Source: CATQHD01 sp965243165
GTDB lineage: Bacteria; Actinomycetota; Acidimicrobiia; Spongiisociales; Spongiisociaceae
Length of the DNA stretch: 64,000 nucleotides
Reading direction: 5' to 3'
Assembly (NCBI GenBank): GCA_965243165.1
Contig: OZ251535.1
Coordinates: 2,790,001 to 2,854,000, forward strand
Positions 8,801 to 17,545 of the stretch are shown here, piece by piece; position 1 is the first letter of the stretch, and each line of letters opens with the position of its first letter. Under the pieces are notes generated by a model that was not told the DNA's origin, ran no database searches, and saw only the letters and a list, made by a program, of their open reading frames with translations. Position numbers and translations under genes: made by a program.

Positions 8801-10850
8801 GCGGTGCCGGGAGCAGCTCGGCTTCGAGGCGTGGCGGCCCGGGCAGCTGGAGACCATGATCCGCTTCATGGGGGGGCGGGACGCACTGGCGGTGCTGCCC
8901 ACCGGATCGGGCAAGTCGCTCACCTTCCAGTTGCCCGCTCTGCTGTCCCCCGGCGTTACCCTGGTGATCTCGCCCCTCATCGCCCTGATGAACGACCAGG
9001 TCGACAACCTGCGGGCGCGGGGGGCCGAGGCGGCGGCCGCCGTCCACAGCGGCGTTCCTCAGGGAGAGCAGCAGGAGATACTGAGAGGCGCCCGGGCGGG
9101 GCGTTACAAGTTGCTGTACCTGAGCCCCGAACGCCTCTGGAATCCGATGTTCACCCAGATGATGGAGGGCATCGACGTCGGTCGCATCGCCGTGGACGAG
9201 GCGCACTGCATCTCCCAATGGGGCCATTCGTTCCGCCCTGAATACTCGGAGATCCCCAAAGGGCTGCTGCAGGCCCTCGGCGCCGGCCGGCCGCCGGTGC
9301 TGGCCGTCACCGCCACCGCCGCGCCGCGCGTCCAGAGGGAGATCGAGGGGCTGCTCCGCCTGGACCTCGGCGGGCCGCCGATCGCCTCCTCGCCCGACCG
9401 GCCCGAGATCAGGTACTACGTCGAACACTGCCGCAACTTCAGAGACCGCGACATCCGGGTGCTGCAGATACTCGAAGCCTTCCGCAAGCAGAGCGCGATC
9501 GTCTACGTGCTCAGGATCCGGGACACGACCCGCCTCGCCGGGCTGATCCGGGCCGCCGGGCACACCGTCCGGCCTTACCACGGGCAACTCTCCACAGAGG
9601 AGCGGCTGCATGTAGAGGACGCCTTCCGCCACGGGGAGATCGACGCGGTGGTGGCCACCAAAGCCTTCGGCCTGGGGATCGACAAACCGGACATCGCCCT
9701 GATCGTCCACCTGGAGATGCCCGCCTCGATCGAGGAGTACATCCAGGAGACGGGGCGGGCGGCCCGGGGGGCGGCGGCGGGGGAGGGCCCGGAGCACGGA
9801 ACGGCGGTGCTGCTGGTTACGCCCAGGGACTGCCGCATCCACGAGTTCTTCGCCCGCACCGCCGCCCCCGCCCGGTCGGAGGTCGAGGAGGTGTGGAGGG
9901 GCCTGCGGGCGGGCGTCAACTGCCTGCCGCCGAGCTCCAAGAACGAACGGGGCGGCTCGGACCGCGACAACACCGCCCTGGCGGTGCACTACCTCCAGCA
10001 GAGCGGGGCGGTGAAGCGCCGGGAGGACGCGGTGCGGCGCGGCCGGATCACGGTGGTGGAAGACACCGGGCAGAAGATCGAAGAGCTGCGGGCCGACGAT
10101 CCCGGCCTGGCGGAGCGGGCGGCGGCGCTGGTGGACCAATGGGGGGAGCAGGAGGGGGCCCTGTACCACGCCCCGGTCTGGGCGCGGCGGCTCGGACGGC
10201 CCGAATCCGAGATCGGCGCCGACCTCTTGGAGCTCGCCTACCGGGGAATCCTGGGCTTCGCCCCCTTCGAGTATGCGCTGACGCTGGAACGCATCCCCGG
10301 CGCCGAGCCGGACTGGGCGCAGATCGAGGAGGCGGCGGAGAAGCAGCGGGCGGCGGCGAGGGAACGCTCCGAACAAGCCCTCCGCTTCGCCCGCGGCCGC
10401 ACCGCCTGCCGCCGCCGGGCGATGCTGGAATATCTGGGAGTTTCCGGCCTGCTGGAACGGTGCGGCGGGTGCGATGTCTGCTCGGACCTGCCGAGGCCCT
10501 GGCAGGAAAGCGAGATCACCTTCGATACGGCGGCCGAATCCATTCCCGTGAGGCAGATCGTCCTGCGCCTGGCCGCCGACACCGCCTTCAGGAGGATCTC
10601 GGAGCAGAACGTGGTCCGCACGCTGTTGGGCGACGCCGGCAGCGGGGACCGGCAGCTGCACGCCCAAGAGAGAACCCACCCCTGTTTCGGACGGCTCGAA
10701 ATCCTGGGGCGCGGGAAGGTGCAGGAGATAATCGAGGACCTGATCGGCGAGGGCCTCCTCGCGAGGGAGCTGTCGGAGTGGGAAGGGCGCTCCTATCCGA
10801 GGCTCACCCCGACCGAAGAGGGTGTCGAGGAGCTTTCTAGGATGGGGTGA
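5844..10850 (+). CDS. DnaQ exonuclease - DinG helicase - RecQ helicase fusion protein, 1668 aa
   Basis: Three DNA-metabolism modules lie in one chain. Residues 1-175 form a DEDDh 3'-5' exonuclease (D12, E14, HNGFDFDFP at H89, H163 and D168). Residues about 260-920 form a DinG/XPD-type superfamily 2 helicase with Walker A at K288 (PTGTGKT) and DEAH at 460-463. Residues about 985-1668 form a RecQ helicase with Walker A at K1024 (PTGSGKS), DEAH at 1118 followed by CISQWGHSFRPEY, and a zinc site C1522-x17-C1540-x2-C1543-x2-C1546. The DinG part lacks the four Fe-S cysteines of proteobacterial DinG (NYLS replaces NYLC), as in DnaQ-fused firmicute DinG. ATG 5844 is chosen because the exonuclease core begins at once and a promoter lies just before it. 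The role is presumably repair of stalled forks or structured DNA. The uvrD-like gene follows after 1 bp. Confidence 0.9.
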   Translation: MRAAVDRFVVFDLETDGIEGGIIEIGAVLCRGGEAAACFESLVRPEQALQDGASLLTGLSDADLEGAPRLEDVLPRFYDFAGGGPLIAHNGFDFDFPKLDQAARQIGLDPLPGGRLDTLELAHVVFPRAGEGMIRDALGRRPPPGRSLEHLADRFGLGYNVLHRALGDALLTRRVMLAMLEALGRDEPARLLQRWVLAQGRHPWAGFFEAPELPPDLADAVPLLEAPPREEPTGEFDVNAVEAAFQPGGALMAGREPRPQQADMARAAAKALYSGGRSLIEAPTGTGKTLAYLVPAIEYARSSGQTVVISTYSRVLQNQILSTLEELEGEIRPFNSILLKGMQNYLSLEALEAELSEERPGAGGALALAVICGWAAETPTGDWEDLRTPAIRRRVEELDHLRWKLRVEAPPGPAFTPLDERDFYRRAREGMKNAHAAVLNHAVLTSSTYWRGRAAHTVIDEAHQLEDAATSALTEAVGRRELEHLCDAVHHPSGRGVVQRLERALPWTQLDQDTRAEHRAALDDLRAAARNVRSDLPGFGADLIEYVLTRTGAQQADIEKYGVSYHIRPGLDTGRSSYRQILRRAVTLRTALRGLADAFNLIYVPDRLRGRYRPQRLELEIGRLGRAAREAADLVDKTVWAEESEVWINIADLRLREGDWSWTLRRAPASVAPQLGELWESLQAAVLTSATLSVGGSFDFIIRALGLGAVSTKPIPTPFDRLEQNHLVVYTDYLPSPRGGLIDEFTKAEAAEIPRLFTLTGGRGMALMTARARLEQVRDHARPYLAAQGLSLLAQGDESPAALAGRMRSETSSSLLALRSFWEGIDIPGEALSLLVIEKIPFDSPGDPVVGARMGALELKGKDPFADYLVPRAALRFVQGVGRLIRTNHDVGATVVLDNRLRRPTPYRDRMRRSLAGPPAFAEAGSADHAYTEIARHLGIDLDESLRERIRKIPRADPWSSFLEAEGLLLDEEDLADPERAAEVLERCREQLGFEAWRPGQLETMIRFMGGRDALAVLPTGSGKSLTFQLPALLSPGVTLVISPLIALMNDQVDNLRARGAEAAAAVHSGVPQGEQQEILRGARAGRYKLLYLSPERLWNPMFTQMMEGIDVGRIAVDEAHCISQWGHSFRPEYSEIPKGLLQALGAGRPPVLAVTATAAPRVQREIEGLLRLDLGGPPIASSPDRPEIRYYVEHCRNFRDRDIRVLQILEAFRKQSAIVYVLRIRDTTRLAGLIRAAGHTVRPYHGQLSTEERLHVEDAFRHGEIDAVVATKAFGLGIDKPDIALIVHLEMPASIEEYIQETGRAARGAAAGEGPEHGTAVLLVTPRDCRIHEFFARTAAPARSEVEEVWRGLRAGVNCLPPSSKNERGGSDRDNTALAVHYLQQSGAVKRREDAVRRGRITVVEDTGQKIEELRADDPGLAERAAALVDQWGEQEGALYHAPVWARRLGRPESEIGADLLELAYRGILGFAPFEYALTLERIPGAEPDWAQIEEAAEKQRAAARERSEQALRFARGRTACRRRAMLEYLGVSGLLERCGGCDVCSDLPRPWQESEITFDTAAESIPVRQIVLRLAADTAFRRISEQNVVRTLLGDAGSGDRQLHAQERTHPCFGRLEILGRGKVQEIIEDLIGEGLLARELSEWEGRSYPRLTPTEEGVEELSRMG

Positions 10851-10851
10851 T

Positions 10852-12594
10852 ATGGCTTTTCTCCTGCCGCAGAACATCCCCACCCGCAACGACATCCCCG
10901 CCCGTCTCAACCTGGCGGGAAGGGTGCTGCGGGATGCGCTGAAAGACGCCGACGAGGTGATCATCTGGCTGGAGCAGCGCAACGGCGGTGCTCATTTGCT
11001 GGTGCTCGACCCGTCCTGCGGGATACTGCTGCTGGACGCTCCGCCGCTCGAGGCCGCCCCCGGAGCGGAACGGGGGGCCGGGGAGGCAAAGGCCGCCGAA
11101 GTGCGGGAAACGGTTCGGAACAGGCTGTCGGAGATCGAAACCGTATCCGCCGGCCTGCAGCTGGACGGCTTGGCGGCGGCCTGCGCGGTTGCGCTGCCCG
11201 ACCTCGAGCGGGAGGCCGCCGCCGGGCGCGGATGGGCGGCGGACGCCCGATGGCTGCTGAGCCAGGAGGACTTTCGACCCGACCGTCTGCGGCCCGCCTT
11301 TCGGAGAGTCCTCGGGGCCCCGGCCCGCGCCCTCGAACCGGACGAAGCCCGGATGGCTCGGGCGGCGGTCAACCCGAGGATCATCATCGACCGGGCCGGG
11401 GCCCAAGGCCAACTGGCATTCCGCCCGCCGGAGCTGTCCGCAGAAGAGCTCCTCAGGATGCTGGACCGGGAGCAGGAAAGGGTCGCCGAACACCTGGGGT
11501 GGGGGTACCAGATGCTCCGCGGGGTGGCGGGGAGCGGCAAGACCCTGGTGCTTCTCCACCGGGCCCGCCATCTCGCCCGGTTGTTCCCCGCCTGGCGGAT
11601 ACTGGTGCTCTGCTACAACAAGGCGCTCTCGCTGGAGCTGGCCGGCCAGATCGGCGAGGGCGGCCAGGTCGAGGTGCGGACCGTCGACAGCCTCGCCTAC
11701 CAGCACGCCTACCCGAACGCCCGGTTGCACAAGGGCGAGGACCGCTTCGATGTGCGGCGGGAGTCCGCCTTGAGGAAGGCCAAGACGCTCAGCGACGACC
11801 ACCGTTACGACGCCGTCCTGGTAGACGAAGCCCAAGACCTCAAGAGCACGGGCCTGGATCTGGCCTGGGAGATGCTGAAGCGGCGGCGGCGGATGCTCAT
11901 GCCCGCTCGGCAGGATCCGGGCAGCTTCGTCATGGCCTTGGACCCCGACCAAGACATCTTCCTGCATCGGCGGCGCGAGATGGACTGGAATCCGCCCGGC
12001 ATGACCGCCCGGGGCCGCACCACGGTCTTCAGGCGCAACTACCGGAACACGCGGCAGATACTCGAGCTCGCCTGGGGGGTGCTGTCGGAACTGTCGCCCC
12101 GGCGGCCGGACGCGGTCGAACCCGAGGTGGTCAGAGAAGGCCCGGCGCCGGTGGTTCGGGAATGCGGAGACTTGGCGGCAGAGGCCCTGTACATCGCCGG
12201 AGAGGTCAAAAACCTCTTGGACGGCGGGGTGGACCCCGACAGCATCCTCGTGATGTTCGGCGCCGCCAACAGCGCGATAGAGATGCTCTGCCGGCCCTTC
12301 GAGCGGTTGGGCGTCCCCCATCACTTCGTGCAGAGGAACCAGGAATCCCGGGCGGAGGTGGTGTCTGTGCGCGGCAAGGTGAGGATTGCGAGCCTGCGGA
12401 GCCTCAAGGGGCTGGAGTTCAGCCGGGTGTTCATCGGAGGCGCCGCCGACGTCTGGATGCCCGAGGAACAGGACGACCCGGAATCGATCGGCCGTCTGCT
12501 CTACGTGGGAATGACCCGGGCGATGGACGAGCTGACCGTTGCCTACTCCGGCGGCGGCCCGGTCGGAGGCGCTCTGCGGCGGCTGAACGAATAA
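10852..12594 (+). CDS. UvrD/Rep-family superfamily 1 helicase, 580 aa
   Basis: ATP-dependent 3'-5' DNA helicase. Motifs in order: Walker A RGVAGSGKT (K230), the LCYNKALSLEL segment, DEAQDL (motif II, about residue 325), the RNYRNTRQI arginine motif, RIASLRSLKGLEF, and LLYVGMTRAMDEL near the C-terminus. The first 190 residues resemble the nuclease-related (NERD-like) N-terminus of such helicases, but I see no intact E-x-K catalytic pair, so a nuclease is unlikely. The ATG at 10852 has GGATGGGG in front, and this site overlaps the end of the fusion-helicase gene. The two probably form a coupled repair operon. Confidence 0.88.
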   Translation: MAFLLPQNIPTRNDIPARLNLAGRVLRDALKDADEVIIWLEQRNGGAHLLVLDPSCGILLLDAPPLEAAPGAERGAGEAKAAEVRETVRNRLSEIETVSAGLQLDGLAAACAVALPDLEREAAAGRGWAADARWLLSQEDFRPDRLRPAFRRVLGAPARALEPDEARMARAAVNPRIIIDRAGAQGQLAFRPPELSAEELLRMLDREQERVAEHLGWGYQMLRGVAGSGKTLVLLHRARHLARLFPAWRILVLCYNKALSLELAGQIGEGGQVEVRTVDSLAYQHAYPNARLHKGEDRFDVRRESALRKAKTLSDDHRYDAVLVDEAQDLKSTGLDLAWEMLKRRRRMLMPARQDPGSFVMALDPDQDIFLHRRREMDWNPPGMTARGRTTVFRRNYRNTRQILELAWGVLSELSPRRPDAVEPEVVREGPAPVVRECGDLAAEALYIAGEVKNLLDGGVDPDSILVMFGAANSAIEMLCRPFERLGVPHHFVQRNQESRAEVVSVRGKVRIASLRSLKGLEFSRVFIGGAADVWMPEEQDDPESIGRLLYVGMTRAMDELTVAYSGGGPVGGALRRLNE

Positions 12595-12663
12595 CACCCC
12601 CGGGGTCAAAAACCTGAGCTTCGACGAACGGCGGCGGCCGCTGCAGGCCACTCCTCCAGCTGT

Positions 12664-12807
12664 CCCTGATAATTCACGACAGAGCGGCGGCGGGCCGATG
12701 AAATACACACCCGCAATTCTGACCTGGGGTGATAACTGTGAGAAAACTTTCTGATCAGAACTCGAGGTTCATCATCGGGTGAACGCCGCCGGTTCAAGGT
12801 CTGGATG
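12664..12807 (+). repeat. Dispersed intergenic repeat, copy A (144 bp)
   Basis: Aligns almost end to end with 60516-60662 and partly with 26879-26930. Shared blocks include TGACCTGGGGTGATAAC, the palindrome CTGATCAG and AACGCCGCCGGTTC. It occupies much of the 344-bp gap between the uvrD-like gene and the ABC substrate-binding gene; the rest of that gap shows no clear gene. It encodes no protein. It may be a miniature mobile element or a conserved regulatory RNA. Confidence 0.75.
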
Positions 12808-12938
12808 TACAGGCTGATGAAAGGCGCGGCGGCGGCCCTCCCGCTTGAAATATGCAGAACGACAGGGTCGAATGGCGCGCCGGGCATTCAGCGGCTAGTA
12901 TCCTGTTTCTAGGGCTATTCAGCGGAGGAGCAGCAGGT

Positions 12939-14594
12939 ATGGCCAAGCCAATGAACCGACGGGAATTTTTGAAGAAGAGCGGGCTGGTGCTCGGCGCGTC
13001 GGCGGTCGCGCCCACCGTGCTCGCCGCCTGCGGGAGCGACGACACCCCCGCCGACACAGCGGCCCCCACCACCACGGCGGCCCCCGCAGCCACCGCCGCA
13101 ACCGAGGACGTCACCACCACCGCGGCGGCGCCGGCGGAGTTCGAGGACATCACCTTGGCGCTGGTGGGGACCTGGACCTCCCTGGACAGCAACAAGACCA
13201 CGGCGGCGGCCCTGGCCACCGGCCAGCACATGATGGAGGGGCTGCTCATCAAGCTCCCCGACCGTTCGCTGATCCCGGGGCTGGCAACGGATCTGCCCCA
13301 GAAGCAGGACGAGCTCACCTACACCGTCCAGGTGCGCACCGACCGCACCTTCTCCGACGGCACGCCCATCACCCCCGAGGACATGGCCTTCGCCTACGAG
13401 CGGCTGCGGACGGAAGGCTTCGGATCGCCGTTCACCCAGTACATCACCTTCATCGACTCGATCGACGTGAACGGAGACACGCTGCAGTTCAACCTGACCC
13501 AGCCGGTTGCCGAGGATGTGCTCTTCCAGCGGATGTCGGCCATCAAGACGGTGCCCAAGTCGGTGTGGCTGGAGGTGGGCGGGGACGCCTACTCCATCGA
13601 CCCCCGCCCCTCGTCCGGTTCGATGATGCTGGTCGGCGACTTCGACTCCGAAAGCAACTCGTTCGAGCGCTACGACGGCTACAACGGAGCGCAGCCGCTG
13701 GCGGCGAAGAACATCCACTACCGGTCGATTCCGGAACTGCAGTCCCGGTTCGCGCAGTGCGAATCCGGCCAGGTCCAGATCTTCGACGGGGTGAACCCGC
13801 AATTGTACCGGGCCGTCTCGGACTCGGCCAACGTGGAGCTGGGCATCGCCAGGGACACCTCCTTCTTGGAGATCATCATGTTCAACACCACCCGGCCGCC
13901 CTTCGACAACCAGCTGGTGCGCCAGGCGGCGAGGTACTCGATCAACGCCCAGGAGCTGATCGACATCGGGCTGCAGGGAGAGGGCCGGATCGCCCATTCG
14001 CCCCTGCCGCCGGAGTCGGCCCGCTACATCGCCCCGGACCTGCAGTACACCTACGATCCGGATCGGTCGCTGGAGCTGCTGGCGGAGGCGGGCGTGGAAA
14101 CGCCCGTGGACTTCGAGCTGGGCATCGTGGAATGGGCCTACGTCAACCCGCAGGCCCCTCTGTTCGCCTCCCAGATGAAGGCGGGCGGCTTCGCACCGCG
14201 TCTGCTGGTGGACTCGATCGACGCCCGCTGGGCCTCCGACATCGAGCCGGCCAACTACGACGCCTGGATAGCCACCATCGGGTTCGAGGTGTTCAGCTTC
14301 GACCCGGACATGCTGTTCCGCGGCTGGTGGAGCGGCCTGGCCGACCTGGCCAACTTCGCCACCCCCGGCGTGCCGCAGCTGACCGAGCACCTGGACCGGG
14401 CGCTGGCCGCCGCCAGCTTCGAAGAGCAGAACCGCGAATACGCGGCCGCCAACGACATCCTGCTGGAGGAGGCGGGTTCGCTGCCCATCCTGTTCCAGCC
14501 GTTGGCCCATGCCTGGAACAAGTCGGTGGCCGGCTACCAGATGCCGCAGACCCTGGGTATGACCCTGTTCGGGGTGAAGCCTTCCGGAATGTAG
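12939..14594 (+). CDS. ABC transporter substrate-binding lipoprotein, family 5 (peptide type)
   Basis: Extracytoplasmic receptor of a dipeptide/oligopeptide-class importer. The N-terminus has an RRxFLK twin-arginine motif (RREFLKKSG), a hydrophobic stretch and a lipobox ending LAAC, so a Tat-exported, membrane-anchored lipoprotein is predicted. A Thr/Ala-rich linker follows, then the family-5 solute-binding fold (YTVQVRTDRTFSDGTPITPEDMAFAYERL is the diagnostic region). The ATG at 12939 has AGCGGAGGAG upstream, giving 551 aa. It heads a five-gene transporter run on the same strand. The substrate cannot be read from sequence; family members also bind nickel, glutathione or small organic ligands. 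Confidence 0.92.
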   Translation: MAKPMNRREFLKKSGLVLGASAVAPTVLAACGSDDTPADTAAPTTTAAPAATAATEDVTTTAAAPAEFEDITLALVGTWTSLDSNKTTAAALATGQHMMEGLLIKLPDRSLIPGLATDLPQKQDELTYTVQVRTDRTFSDGTPITPEDMAFAYERLRTEGFGSPFTQYITFIDSIDVNGDTLQFNLTQPVAEDVLFQRMSAIKTVPKSVWLEVGGDAYSIDPRPSSGSMMLVGDFDSESNSFERYDGYNGAQPLAAKNIHYRSIPELQSRFAQCESGQVQIFDGVNPQLYRAVSDSANVELGIARDTSFLEIIMFNTTRPPFDNQLVRQAARYSINAQELIDIGLQGEGRIAHSPLPPESARYIAPDLQYTYDPDRSLELLAEAGVETPVDFELGIVEWAYVNPQAPLFASQMKAGGFAPRLLVDSIDARWASDIEPANYDAWIATIGFEVFSFDPDMLFRGWWSGLADLANFATPGVPQLTEHLDRALAAASFEEQNREYAAANDILLEEAGSLPILFQPLAHAWNKSVAGYQMPQTLGMTLFGVKPSGM

Positions 14595-14672
14595 AAGGGC
14601 CGGGCGGATCCCGGCGTCTGAGGAGAACAGAGCTGAACCGGCGGCGGCCGGCTTGAAGGCGGGAGAAGCCTG

Positions 14673-15626
14673 ATGGGAGACGTGGGCCGGTTGGTCCTGC
14701 GGCGTTTCCTCCAAGTCGTACCGGTGGTGCTGGGCATCACCTTCTACCTGTTCCTCATGCTGGACCTGTCGCCGGTGGATCCCCGCTACGCGGCCTTGGG
14801 CCTGTACGCCAGCGAGGAGTCCCGCGAGCAGCTGGCCGAGGAATTCAACCTGGACGCCCCGTTTCCGGTCCGCTACGCCGATTACTTGAGCGACCTGGCA
14901 ACCGGCAACCTGGGGGTCAGCATCTTCGGCAAGAAGCCGGTGTCGGAAATCTTGGCGGATCGGATCGGGGTTACGCTGACCATCGCGGGCGGCGCCCTGG
15001 TGCTGGGGGTGTTGATCGCCTTTGCGCTGGGGGTGACCTCCGCCTACTACGCGGGGACCTGGTGGGATACGGCGGTGCGCACCGTTACCTTCGCCGCCCT
15101 GGCCATGCCGGTGTTCTGGCTGGCGCTGCTGCTGATCCAGCTGATGGCCCTGCGGATGGCCTGGTTCCCGGCGGGCGACTGGGTCTATTTCTCCGAAGAC
15201 CCGCTCGGGTGGTTGAAGTCCCTGGTATTGCCATGCCTGTCCATCGGCCTGCCGGTGGGCGGGTTCCTGACCAGGGTGGTGCGTTCCTCGGTGCTGGACG
15301 AGCTGGAGAAGGACTACGTGCGCACCGCCCGCGGGCTCGGTTTGCGCGACCGGAAGGTGGTGCGGCGCAACGTGCTGCGCAACGCGCTGGTGGCGCCGCT
15401 CACGGTGCTGGGCATCCAGGCCGGTTACCTGCTGGGCGGGGCGGTGCTGGTGGAGCTGGTGTTCGACCTGCCCGGCCTGGGCAAATTGATGCTCACTTCG
15501 GCCAGCCAGGGGGACTTCGCCGTTATCGTGGGGGTGGCGCTGATCGCCGCCCTCATGTTCATCCTGGCCAACCTGCTGGCGGACGTGGCCTTCCTGGTCT
15601 TCAAGCCGAGCGCCCGTGAAAGCTGA
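14673..15626 (+). CDS. ABC transporter permease, DppB type
   Basis: Inner-membrane subunit of the peptide-class importer, 317 aa with six predicted membrane helices. The first is LVLRRFLQVVPVVLGITFYLF at the N-terminus, the standard start of DppB/OppB proteins. The EAA-type cytoplasmic loop that docks on the ATPase is visible around YVRTARGLGLRDRKVVRRNVLRN. It starts 78 bp after the receptor gene at an ATG with GGGAGAAG upstream. Its stop overlaps the start of the second permease by 11 bp, so the pair is translationally coupled. Confidence 0.93.
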   Translation: MGDVGRLVLRRFLQVVPVVLGITFYLFLMLDLSPVDPRYAALGLYASEESREQLAEEFNLDAPFPVRYADYLSDLATGNLGVSIFGKKPVSEILADRIGVTLTIAGGALVLGVLIAFALGVTSAYYAGTWWDTAVRTVTFAALAMPVFWLALLLIQLMALRMAWFPAGDWVYFSEDPLGWLKSLVLPCLSIGLPVGGFLTRVVRSSVLDELEKDYVRTARGLGLRDRKVVRRNVLRNALVAPLTVLGIQAGYLLGGAVLVELVFDLPGLGKLMLTSASQGDFAVIVGVALIAALMFILANLLADVAFLVFKPSARES

Positions 15627-16578
15627 ACGCCGCCCCCGTCCGAACGGCTCCCCGTCCGAGAGGAAGGCGAGGGGGTTCCGGTTCGGCCCCAAGTCGGTGG
15701 AGGCGGCCATGCAGGCCGCCGCCGGGGGCTTCTCGTGGCGGAGCTTCCCGATCCGGGCCAAGATCGCCCTGGGGTGGATCGTCTTCGCCGTGCTGGCGGC
15801 CCTCCTGGCACCGTGGCTGTCGCCCCACGACCCCTTGGAGGTGGGCCTCACCATGCCCAACACCGGCCCGGACTGGCCGACGCACATCATGGGGTCCGAC
15901 GAAGCGGGGCGCGACATCTTCTCCCGGGTGATCCACGGCACGCGGGTGTCGGCGTTGGTGGCGGCGCTGACGCCGATGATGGCCCTGATCATCGGCGGGG
16001 TGATCGGCATGGCGGCCGCCTCCACCTCCCGGATCCCCCGCCGCAAATGGATCAACGACGTGCTGATGCGGCTGATGGACATCCAGTTCGCCTTCCCGGC
16101 GGTGGTGCTGGCGGTGGTGGTGGCGGCCGCCTTCGAGCCGTCCCTGACCACCCTGCTGCTGGTGCTGACCGTGGTGTACTCGCCCATCCTGGCCCGGTTC
16201 GTGCGGGCGGCGGTGCTGGATCAGCTGGCCGAGGACTACGCCGCGGCGCAGCGGGTGCTGGGGTCGTCGGAGCTGCGCATCCTGCTGCGGCACGTCTCGC
16301 TCAACATCGCCACCCCGGTGCTGGTGTTCTTCACCCTGGTGGCGGCGGACGCAGTAGTGCTGGAAGCGTCCATCAGCTTCCTCGGGGCGGGCGTGCGCCC
16401 CCCCACCCCCACCTGGGGCAACATGATCCGCGACGGCCAGCAGCAGCTGATGGCCGGCACCTGGTGGTACACCACCTTCCCCGGCATCGCCATCTTCCTG
16501 ACGGTGATGGCCCTCAACACGGTGGCCGAGAGCATGGCCGACCGGCTGGGCGGCCGCCGCCACCTGTTGGGGGAGTGA
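15616..16578 (+). CDS. ABC transporter permease, DppC type
   Basis: Second membrane subunit, 320 aa. It has a cytoplasmic N-terminal extension of about 45 residues, then the first helix (ALGWIVFAVLAALLAPWLSP) and the HIMGSDEAGRDIFSRVIHGTRVS segment that is nearly diagnostic of DppC/OppC permeases. The EAA loop is at YAAAQRVLGSSELRILLRH. The start is GTG at 15616, inside the end of the upstream permease. Together with that protein it should form the heterodimeric channel. The ATPase gene follows after 1 bp. Confidence 0.93.
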   Translation: MKAERRPRPNGSPSERKARGFRFGPKSVEAAMQAAAGGFSWRSFPIRAKIALGWIVFAVLAALLAPWLSPHDPLEVGLTMPNTGPDWPTHIMGSDEAGRDIFSRVIHGTRVSALVAALTPMMALIIGGVIGMAAASTSRIPRRKWINDVLMRLMDIQFAFPAVVLAVVVAAAFEPSLTTLLLVLTVVYSPILARFVRAAVLDQLAEDYAAAQRVLGSSELRILLRHVSLNIATPVLVFFTLVAADAVVLEASISFLGAGVRPPTPTWGNMIRDGQQQLMAGTWWYTTFPGIAIFLTVMALNTVAESMADRLGGRRHLLGE

Positions 16579-16579
16579 C

Positions 16580-17545
16580 GTGGCGGACGGCGGCGCAATG
16601 CTCGAGGTGGAGGACCTGACCATCCGCATCCGCCACGCCTACGGGGAAACCCAGGTGGTGTCGGGCGTCGGCTTCTCGATCGCCGAGGGGCAGAACCTGG
16701 GGATCGTGGGAGAGTCGGGGTGCGGAAAGACCCTCACCGGCCTGGCGGTGATGGGGCTGCTTCCCCGCAAGGTGGAGGCCTCCGGCTCGGTGCGGTGGAA
16801 GGGCCGGGAAATACTGGACCTGCCCGCCCCGGCCCGCCGCCGGCTGATGGGGGCGGAGATCGGGATGGTCTACCAGGATCCGCTGCTGAGCCTCAATCCG
16901 GGCATGAAGGTAAAAGCCCAGATGGCGCAGGTCATGCGGCTGGACGGGGACACCTCCAACCGCCGCATCCGGGAGCAGCTGGAGCGGGTCCACCTCCCCA
17001 ACCCCCAAGCCATCGCCGCCGCCTACCCCCATCAGCTGTCGGGCGGCCAGCGCCAGCGGGTGTTGATCGCCTTGGCCTTGGCCCGCAACCCCTCCCTGTT
17101 GATCGGCGACGAGCCGACCACCGCCCTGGACGAGACCGTCCAGGCCCAGATCGTGGAACTGCTGCGCTCGCTGCAGCAGGAGCTGTCCTTCACCACCCTG
17201 CTCATCACCCACAACATCGCCCTGGTGCGGGAACTGTGCGAGCGGACCATGGTCATGTACGCCGGCCAGCTGGTGGAAACCGGCCCCACTGCCCTGATCA
17301 CCCAAGGCCCCCGCCACCCCTACACGTCCGGTCTGCTGGGGGCGATCGTCAGCCTGGAAGCCGGGGAACGCCCGGCCCGCTCGGTGGACGGGGTGGTGCC
17401 CAGCCCCTTGGAGTTCCCGCCCGGATGCCGGTTCGCGGAGCGGTGCCCCAACGCCGCCCCGCCCTGCCCGGACACCCCCCCGCCGATGGAGAGCGCCGGC
17501 GCCGGTCATGAGCTGGCCTGCTATTACCCGGCGGCGGCCCGATGA
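16580..17545 (+). CDS. ABC transporter ATP-binding protein, DppD type
   Basis: Cytoplasmic ATPase of the importer, 321 aa. Walker A is GESGCGKT, the signature is LSGGQRQR, and Walker B is LLIGDEPTTALD. The C-terminal oligopeptide-transporter extension (PGCRFAERCPNA, rich in Cys) is present. The start is GTG with GGGGGAG upstream. It overlaps the next ATPase gene by 4 bp (ATGA). Confidence 0.94.
   Translation: MADGGAMLEVEDLTIRIRHAYGETQVVSGVGFSIAEGQNLGIVGESGCGKTLTGLAVMGLLPRKVEASGSVRWKGREILDLPAPARRRLMGAEIGMVYQDPLLSLNPGMKVKAQMAQVMRLDGDTSNRRIREQLERVHLPNPQAIAAAYPHQLSGGQRQRVLIALALARNPSLLIGDEPTTALDETVQAQIVELLRSLQQELSFTTLLITHNIALVRELCERTMVMYAGQLVETGPTALITQGPRHPYTSGLLGAIVSLEAGERPARSVDGVVPSPLEFPPGCRFAERCPNAAPPCPDTPPPMESAGAGHELACYYPAAAR

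Noticed and set aside
5010..10982. 1990-codon open frame on the minus strand
   Set aside because: It is antisense to the DnaQ-DinG-RecQ gene; the translation is low-complexity and lacks domain motifs, as expected of high-GC shadow frames.
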